Source of the DNA: Chinchilla lanigera
Taxonomy: Eukaryota > Chordata > Mammalia > Rodentia > Chinchillidae
Reading direction: 5' to 3'
Assembly (NCBI RefSeq): GCF_000276665.1
Contig: NW_004955404.1
Location: 31,271,637-31,335,636, forward strand
DNA: 64,000 bases
Shown here: positions 60,716 through 64,000 of the stretch, piece after piece
Layout: every line of letters starts with the position of its first letter
Numbering within the stretch: position 1 is the stretch's first letter
Made by a program: the position numbers and the translations under genes
Notes under the pieces: model-generated
Told to the model about the DNA's origin: nothing
The model's input: only the letters and a program-made list of their open reading frames with translations
The model's database searches: none

Positions 60716-61843
60716 CCCCTGTAGGAATAGTTCTTAATTTGTAAAGCAGAATTCCCACCCTTCTAGCTCACACTCAGAAATATTTTACCATTAAATTATA
60801 ATCATACTTTCTCCTTTTATACATCTGCATCTATCGTTCTGTTTTTAAGTATGACATCTCTGCATTATACCTAAACAATTCTACACACTAGGTTTTCTCA
60901 AGACCATTTATTATCTTCTTTTCATAATTCACATTATATGGTTTCAAAACAGAAAACACACTTATGGTGGAACAAAGGCCACAGCAAATGGGCCTATGGA
61001 TCCCCCTACTAATTCCCTCCTGTTAGTTACTTACATTTCCAATAACAAAACTGTGAAAGTCACTTTTCCTCAAACAATTTGAAGGAACAAAGCTCCCTTT
61101 GTTGGATAGATGATGTATATCCAACATTCTGGCTTGCCTAGGCTGCATTAAGTAAAAAGGCATTGTCATAGGCCATGTCTAAAATATACAATATAGTTGG
61201 TATATATAAGTAACAAAATTCCACCTTTTCAGATTTTTATTGTAACATTATAAAGAGAGAGGACAACATAAATGTGAAACTAGCAGGATATTTGACTTTG
61301 TTCTGTAAATCTACCACATCAGTGACTGATAGTAGAACTGGTTGTAATTTTTACTGAGTTTTCAAGGTGCATCTGAGAAAGTTTTTAATCTAATTTTCCT
61401 CTTTGTGTGCTTCATCCTTGAACACAGTTTTGCACAAATGTACATCCTGCCAGAAAATGATAATATGAATATAATGTGCAAAGCAAAGGATACTCTTCTC
61501 TGGGAAGACAGGTCTTATAAAGGTGAGATATGATCAAATTTTTTCAAGTTGAATGTCTGACTATAACTTGTATCCATTCCAAAAATTAGTAAGTAAACAT
61601 TTATTTTTCTAGTACTAGCAAGGTTATATATTTGATTATTTTATCATGAGCAAAACACTATTTGAAACATCTTTGTACTTCCTGTACCACAATTGCTAAA
61701 AAAAAAAAAACTACTTTAACTTATTAAATCATTTTAGAAAATAACAATCACAGGCTTAGTAATTAAATGAGAAAACTTACACATCAGCTTAATTATACAT
61801 GTGTTGGTAGCCTGAAATTCTATGATGGTTCGCTGTATGTACA

Positions 61844-61861
61844 GGCACACACACACACACA
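61844..61861. repeat. (CA)n microsatellite, short
   Basis: Eight CA units follow GG at 61843. Confidence 0.9.
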
Positions 61862-63770
61862 AGGAAACTGAAATGGCATCAGTAATCACTGAGTTTTACT
61901 TACCAGGTTGCAGAAGCATGTAACATGGGATGCACACATGCTTCCTTTTGGTTGCCTGTGTGTTGTGCCACAAAAGGCAGAGTTGTCAGTGTACTGTGTT
62001 CTCCCACACACAGCTTTCCATTGTTGCCTATGCAATTCATACTCAAGCACCAGGCAACCAAGTCATGAAAATGTCACTAAAAATCACATAATACCATTCA
62101 CAGTTTATGACCTCCCAGGGTCTCATCACTAGCTGTCCCACGGTACACACAGGCCACAGGCTGGCCACATCCACCCTAGACTTTCTACAGCCTTAAGAGT
62201 TCTCAAAAACTTTTCTAATTTATCTCAAAAGCAGACATGCTGACAGCCCCACAATACATCTAATTTATTAGTTTAAATTAATAGTTTAAAATATCCTTGA
62301 CAAAGTAATAATTTTACTGATATTACTGGAATCATTTGTTGAATGGGTACAAATGTTGAAACAGTACAAAGTAATTAAAAAAAAAAAAAAAACAAAAACA
62401 CTACTTTGGTGTACCACACACATAAAAGACCAATACGCCACACTCCCCTTCAGGACAGCAAAGAGAATGAGGACTCCACTTAGAGAAATGAGTGGGTTTA
62501 CTAATAAAAATATTAGTAATGTTGAGAATTCTGCTTCAGGAAGTCTTCAGGACCACCATGAACAGTGCTGATGGCTCTTGTGGGCTCTTGCACCCTCTTC
62601 CATATGTCCATGAGGTTCCTATCCCTACATGGCGAAAGTACACCTCCCAACGGGCTTCGCCTTCTAAAGGAGAGAGCACAGCCTACAGGCTGCTTCCAAC
62701 TTGTAGACATGTTTTGTTTGGCTTAGGCAGTATGTTAATGTTGGGAAACAGTAAACAGAAAAGGAGACTGCTAGCTTCTTATAAAAAATAAATAAATGAA
62801 GTCCAACAGTCAAAGGCAGCATTACCTCACAGCCACAATTGGCTGCCCCAGGTAATGACCAGCCGCTCAGGAGGAAATACATTCTCCAGAGAATGACAGT
62901 CCCACATGTCCCATGGACTTATGCCATCCTGCATTGCTCTTGGGCACCACTTGTGTGGCTCCAGTGGGCATGACAATTTGAGAATGTATGGGCCTTTTTC
63001 TTTGTATCTTTGAGGCCTAGCATAATGCCTGTCCCACAGAAAGGATTCCCTGATCAACTCAGAATTGAGGGTGGAAAAGAATCCCCTGTGCAGCTGGGGT
63101 TTTTTTTAAATTATATGTTCATATATACAGGTTACTGGCCTTTCTCAGAGCACCCCTGATTCAGAAGACCTAAACTGGCAGCTGAAGTCCACCTTTTCTA
63201 GAATCTTACTAAGAAAGGTATCTAATACACTGTTTTGGAAGACCTTATGCTAAGTACCAACTCTACCAATAAACGTTTGATTCTGAACAGGTATATAGAG
63301 TTCCTAATGAGACTTTATTTCCTTATAAGAAAATGAATTTGTACTAAATCATCAACTCATGTCACTACTTGAAGGGCTTTGATTCATTTTTCAAAGTGTA
63401 AGGAAACCAAGTGTTTCTGTTCTCTGCTACCACCTACTGGCATATCCCTGGCACCACAAAGGTCTAAACTGCAGCTTTGGGACCATTCTCCCTGCTCTTA
63501 TTTTAATGGTTAAATAAGGATACATAAAAAATAACTCACATCAATAATTAAAACACAACAAAAAATTTATACTTGGTGAAAAGTAATAATACTTTTATAT
63601 AATAACATGAGTCTGTAACCTCTATTAAATCTCCAAGAGCTTCTGATATGTTCCTACACAACTGGTTTTGAGACAGATTGAAACATTTTGTGGAAAAAAA
63701 TTGCGTATGTCCCACCATAGATTTGGAACCCTCCATGAAATAACTTTCTATAGTTACAACAATTCTAAAA

Positions 63771-63852
63771 TGGGGTTGGGGATGTAGCTCAGTGACAGAA
63801 TAGTTGTCTAGCATGGGTGAAGCCCTGGGCTCAGCACAGCATAAACAAAAAA
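63771..63852 (+). mobile_element. ID SINE, older
   Basis: GGGGTTGGGGATGTAGCTCA and GAAGCCCTGGGCTCAGCACA bound a diverged ID with a short A-rich tail. Confidence 0.78.
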
Positions 63853-64000
63853 TCAAAGATGGAAGAAAAATTCCTAACAGAAAATTTCAGAGGCCAAACA
63901 CATGTGATTCATCTCAACTGAGTGAGAATGCTAAGACTCCTCTCAATGCTCTTATGATTTCTCTTGTTCAGGTATCAGGGAACTCATGCATTTGGGTTCC

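Larger units (their letters stand above)
53842..64000 (-). other. LMO7: LMO7 intron upstream of the first visible CH exon (partial)
   Basis: This is at least 10,159 bp of sequence upstream of the exon at 53771-53841. It holds a B1-ID composite at 54.9 kb, a GC-box-containing block at 55.8 kb, a MIR at 57.5 kb, a young ID at 58.9 kb, an older L1 at 60.0-60.5 kb, a B1 at 60.6 kb and an ID at 63.8 kb. I recognise nothing specific in about 53850-54880, 55965-57405, 57655-58895, 59040-60025 and 60720-63765. It is assigned as intron because the exon at 53771 begins with an acceptor, not a start codon. Confidence 0.75.

Noticed and set aside
60360..60758. 132-codon minus-strand ORF, one of the longest open frames
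   Set aside because: It is the reverse strand of an old L1 3' end joined to a B1; its sequence is explained by those repeats.
1..64000. CRISPR array, bacterial operon or prophage
   Set aside because: No regularly spaced direct repeats, no ribosome-binding sites with long ORFs, and the content is plainly mammalian intron.

Overview
This window is intronic DNA of a placental mammal, almost certainly a rodent. The evidence is the repeat content: tRNA-derived ID SINEs with intact Pol III boxes and clean target-site duplications, 7SL-derived B1 SINEs (with and without the internal duplication of about 29 bp), B1-ID composites, MaLR-type LTRs, L1, and older MIR, L2 and MER5-type relics. The ID consensus here (body ending in a GGTACC-containing stretch, with tails such as GAGAAAAACCAAAAA) is not the mouse or rat form. 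I lean towards a castorimorph such as beaver, but this is memory-based inference.

The only protein-coding gene I can support is LMO7 (LIM domain only 7), on the minus strand. Three consecutive exons of its N-terminal calponin-homology (CH) domain are present: 53771-53841, 41390-41459 and 21171-21277. Each has canonical AG/GT borders, the reading frame is continuous across the junctions (phases 2 and 0), and together they encode about 82 residues. The introns between them are 12,311 and 20,112 bp. At least 21 kb of downstream intron and 10 kb of upstream intron fill the rest. No first exon, promoter or 3' end of the gene was recognised.

Layout from low to high coordinate: 1-21170 is the intron after the third exon, with two L1 3' ends near the left edge (1-982 and about 4430-6130), one older L1, several ID and B1 copies and one MaLR-like LTR. 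21278-41389 is the long intron, with a MER5-type element, a palindromic TA-flanked MITE, MIR, L2, a sense-oriented LTR and many SINEs. 41460-53770 carries four LTR-like elements between 44.4 and 50.4 kb. 53842-64000 is upstream intron, sparse in recognisable repeats.

No operon, CRISPR array, rRNA or functional tRNA gene, or novel multigene system is visible. The most interesting local signals are a short L1 insertion ending 17 nt from the splice donor of the middle CH exon, a tandemly repeated module in an L1 3' UTR, an LTR with an internal duplication that doubles its TATA-like box, recently mobile ID SINEs that share a structured tail, and two intronic segments that look like regulatory-element candidates.
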